8,420 nt of DNA from Anaerolineae bacterium (GTDB lineage Bacteria; Chloroflexota; Anaerolineae; 4572-78; NAK82): the NCBI GenBank assembly GCA_025062175.1, contig JANXAX010000085.1, forward strand, positions 1 to 8,420, given 5' to 3'. Position numbers and translations under genes: made by a program. Shown here piece after piece: positions 6,815 through 8,420 of the stretch. Positions within the stretch are counted from its first letter, which is position 1. Every line of letters starts with the position of its first letter. The notes beneath the pieces are model-generated. The model was not told where the DNA came from and did not search any database. It worked only from the letters and a program-made list of their open reading frames with translations.

Positions 6815-6891
6815 GGGCTATAGGAGGTGTGGGGAGAGTATAATCGGCCATGAATCTCCTGACCTGTGACAATTTGGATGGAGGTTGTCTT

Positions 6892-6923
6892 GAGCAGTGG
6901 GATTATTTCCCAGTGCTCTTTTT
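6892..6923 (+). terminator. Terminator-like hairpin inside the leader of the SWIM gene
   Basis: GAGCAGTGGGA (6892-6902) pairs with TCCCAGTGCTC (6908-6918) around a TTATT loop: ten of eleven positions pair, with one G-G mismatch. It is followed immediately by TTTTT (6919-6923) and GTTCTTG. Lying about 70 bases after the predicted transcription start and 57 bases before the gene, it would end transcription early, giving either an attenuator or a short RNA of about 100 bases. No matching anti-terminator pairing was convincing by eye. Confidence 0.6.
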
Positions 6924-6980
6924 GTTCTTGCCAGGGTTCTGTGGGGGCACTATTTCCATAATAATGAAAGGGGTGGATCA

Positions 6981-7235
6981 ATGGACTCGAGCATGATCGG
7001 TAAGATTGAAAAAGCGATGCGATATGCTCAAGAGCCAGACCGTATAACATTCCAAGAGTTCAAAGTACATTTCACCGGAGATCACAAGATACATATGGTG
7101 GGCTATCGTGGGGGGCAATGGAGTTGTGATTGCGAGTTTTTTGCTGCGCGTGGTGTATGCAGTCATGTGATGACCCTAGAGCGTGTGCTCAGGGGCATGG
7201 TGGAACCAGCCGCTGCCACACCACTTCCCGCCTAA
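6981..7235 (+). CDS. Small SWIM zinc-finger protein
   Basis: This 84-residue cytoplasmic protein carries one SWIM-type zinc site: C49 and C51 in WSCDCEF, then C60 and H62 in GVCSHVMTLERVL, fitting the CxCx(n)CxH pattern with eight residues between the pairs. Residues 1-48 include ITFQEFKVHFTGDHKIHMVGY, a short beta-rich lead-in typical of SWIM modules; the last 14 residues are a Pro/Ala tail. SWIM modules bind zinc and are found in DNA-binding or protein-binding contexts, but stand-alone versions like this have no assigned role, so none is given here. The ATG at 6981 is preceded by GAAAGGGG and GGTGGA within 15 bases. An upstream in-frame TTG at 6897 would add 28 residues encoded by the terminator hairpin and is less likely. 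The gene stands alone, with its own promoter and terminator, convergent to gltD. Confidence 0.82.
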   Translation: MDSSMIGKIEKAMRYAQEPDRITFQEFKVHFTGDHKIHMVGYRGGQWSCDCEFFAARGVCSHVMTLERVLRGMVEPAAATPLPA

Positions 7236-7262
7236 AACCTGGTGGGCATGGCATGCATGATT

Positions 7263-7299
7263 GTACAGCGCCATCGCAACCGATGGCGCTGTACTTTTT
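7263..7299 (+). terminator. Strong intrinsic terminator of the SWIM gene
   Basis: GTACAGCGCCATCG and CGATGGCGCTGTAC form a perfect 14-pair stem with a CAAC loop, followed by TTTTT (7295-7299). It lies 27 bases after the SWIM stop codon. On the minus strand the hairpin follows the gltD stop by 18 bases but is succeeded by AATCATG rather than a T run, so it mainly serves the plus strand, though it may also slow transcripts coming from gltD. Confidence 0.92.
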
Positions 7300-7312
7300 G
7301 TCCCTAAATGGT

Positions 7313-8420
7313 CTAGGGCGAGTTGGAGCATCCCATCAGATACCTGTCGCATTCACGCGCAGCGGCACGTCCCTCGTGGATGGCCCACACCACCAAGCTT
7401 TGGCCGCGGCGCATGTCACCTGCAGCAAACACGCCGCGCACATTTGTGCGATAGCTGCCGGGAGGTGTTTTGACGTTCGAGCGTGCATCGCGTTCAATGC
7501 CCAGCTGCTCCAATAGCAAGGACTCCGGGCCGATAAATCCCATTGCCAACAGCACTAACTGGGCTGGCCACACTTGCTCGCTGCCGGGCACTTCGTGTGG
7601 CATGGGCCGGCCACTATTGTCCGCTCCAGCTTTCCATATGACGCGCACTGTGTGCACCGCGCACACATGTCCACTTGCGTCTCCCTCGAAGCGTTTTGCA
7701 GTCGTAGCATATCGGCGCGGATCATTTCCGAAACGGGCAATCGCTTCCTCATGTCCGTAATCGAGGCGGTACACCCGCGGCCACTCCGGCCATGGGTTGT
7801 CGGCGGGACGCACGTCGGGAGGACGTTCCAGGATTTCGAATTGCACCACGCTGCGACAACCTTGGCGCAACGCCGTGGCCACGCAGTCCGTGCCAGTGTC
7901 GCCACCGCCGATGATCACCACGTCTTTGTTGCGCGCGCTCAGTGGACTCTCTGGCCCTGGATCAGCGCGCCCCGTCTCCAGCAGGCTGCGCGTGGCCTCT
8001 GTCAGATACTCCATCGCGAAATAGATGCCCCGCAGCTGGCGTCCTTCCACCGGTAAATCACGTGGTTGTCTGGCGCCTCCGCACAACACTACGGCATCGA
8101 ATTCACGCAACAGCTTCTCGGCTGGATAGTCTCGGCCCACCTCGGTGTCGGTAACAAAGGTGATTCCAGAGGCGCTCATTAGCTCAACACGGCGTTGGAC
8201 CACCCGTTTGTCCAATTTCATATTGGGAATGCCATACATCAACAGACCACCTACACGGTCCGCGCGTTCAAACACGACCACGGTGTGTCCGGCGCGATTG
8301 AGTTGGTCCGCGCACGCTAAGCCAGCCGGCCCAGAACCAACCACCGCGACACGTTTTCCGGTACGTATGACAGGTTGGTAGGGTTTCAACCAGCCCTCGG
8401 CAAATCCTCGTTCTGCAATG
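7313..8420 (-). CDS. gltD: Glutamate synthase (NADPH) small subunit, 3' part of gene
   Basis: GltD moves electrons from NADPH through FAD to the large GltB subunit, which makes two glutamates from glutamine and 2-oxoglutarate in nitrogen assimilation. The visible 368 or so residues run from the window edge to TAG at 7315-7313. The first readable residues, IAERGFAEGWLKPYQP, match the typical GltD segment before the FAD fold, so the reading frame is open at the edge. The N-terminal iron-sulphur region of roughly 110 residues is missing only because the window ends. Motifs in order: GSGPAG of the FAD-binding fold (VAVVGSGPAGLACADQL), the GltD stretch GGLLMYGIPNMKLDK, a second dinucleotide fold GGGDTGTDC for NADPH, and the late FAD motif GVFAAGDMRRGQSLVVWAI with HEGRAAA. 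TTG 8389 is an internal codon, not the start. A paralogous flavoprotein is possible, but the DNPWPEWPRVYR and GHEEA stretches favour true GltD. gltB would be expected just beyond the edge. Confidence 0.9.
   Translation of the reverse strand, partial: IAERGFAEGWLKPYQPVIRTGKRVAVVGSGPAGLACADQLNRAGHTVVVFERADRVGGLLMYGIPNMKLDKRVVQRRVELMSASGITFVTDTEVGRDYPAEKLLREFDAVVLCGGARQPRDLPVEGRQLRGIYFAMEYLTEATRSLLETGRADPGPESPLSARNKDVVIIGGGDTGTDCVATALRQGCRSVVQFEILERPPDVRPADNPWPEWPRVYRLDYGHEEAIARFGNDPRRYATTAKRFEGDASGHVCAVHTVRVIWKAGADNSGRPMPHEVPGSEQVWPAQLVLLAMGFIGPESLLLEQLGIERDARSNVKTPPGSYRTNVRGVFAAGDMRRGQSLVVWAIHEGRAAARECDRYLMGCSNSP

Noticed and set aside
6839..6844. A perfect TATAAT as a second promoter for the SWIM gene
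   Set aside because: No -35-like hexamer lies 16-18 bases upstream and there is no extended -10, while the 6786-6814 pair is nearly ideal.
7574..8056. A 160-codon plus-strand frame opposite gltD
   Set aside because: It is fully antisense to the conserved GltD dinucleotide-binding region and has no family resemblance.
1..8420. CRISPR arrays, tRNA or rRNA genes
   Set aside because: No regularly spaced repeats and no tRNA- or rRNA-like sequence were seen on either strand.

Overview
The window looks like a piece of a chromosome from a moderately GC-rich bacterium, most plausibly a member of the Chloroflexota. The reasons are the ribulokinase and sugar-transporter types, the very small SWIM zinc-finger protein, and the base composition. 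This is a family-level impression from reading the proteins, not a measured assignment.

Layout. Bases 1-476 are the left-over end of an ISAs1-like insertion sequence lying on the minus strand. Its transposase is broken by two frame changes and an in-frame stop and runs off the window. Directly after it comes a compact regulatory region: a good sigma-70 promoter at 495-523 with an inverted-repeat operator at 523-548. This leads into five plus-strand genes: a LacI-family repressor (608-1723), a secreted sugar-binding protein (1870-2889), a single-domain ABC ATPase (3010-3768), a CUT2-type permease (3841-4863) and the L-ribulokinase AraB (4960-6642). Then follow a 338-base gap with a possible terminator, a strong promoter and a terminator-like hairpin; a small SWIM zinc-finger protein (6981-7235); a strong intrinsic terminator (7263-7299); and, convergent on the minus strand, the 3' part of gltD, the glutamate synthase small subunit (7313-8420), cut by the window edge.

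How the genes work together. The five-gene block reads as a sugar-responsive pentose uptake unit. The binding protein captures a sugar outside the membrane, a permease dimer with two copies of the ATPase brings it in, and AraB phosphorylates L-ribulose to L-ribulose 5-phosphate. The repressor probably senses the sugar and controls its own promoter, and perhaps the genes after it. The isomerase (araA) and epimerase (araD) needed to complete L-arabinose breakdown are not in this window. The transported sugar could therefore be L-arabinose, with those enzymes elsewhere, or L-ribulose itself. Two tandem hairpins separate the binding-protein gene from the ATPase gene and could explain differential expression.

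I did not find a clearly new multi-gene system. The most interesting non-coding signal is the leader of the SWIM gene: a near-consensus promoter, about 100 bases of transcript, a hairpin followed by T5, and only then the gene. That layout fits either attenuation control or a small RNA.
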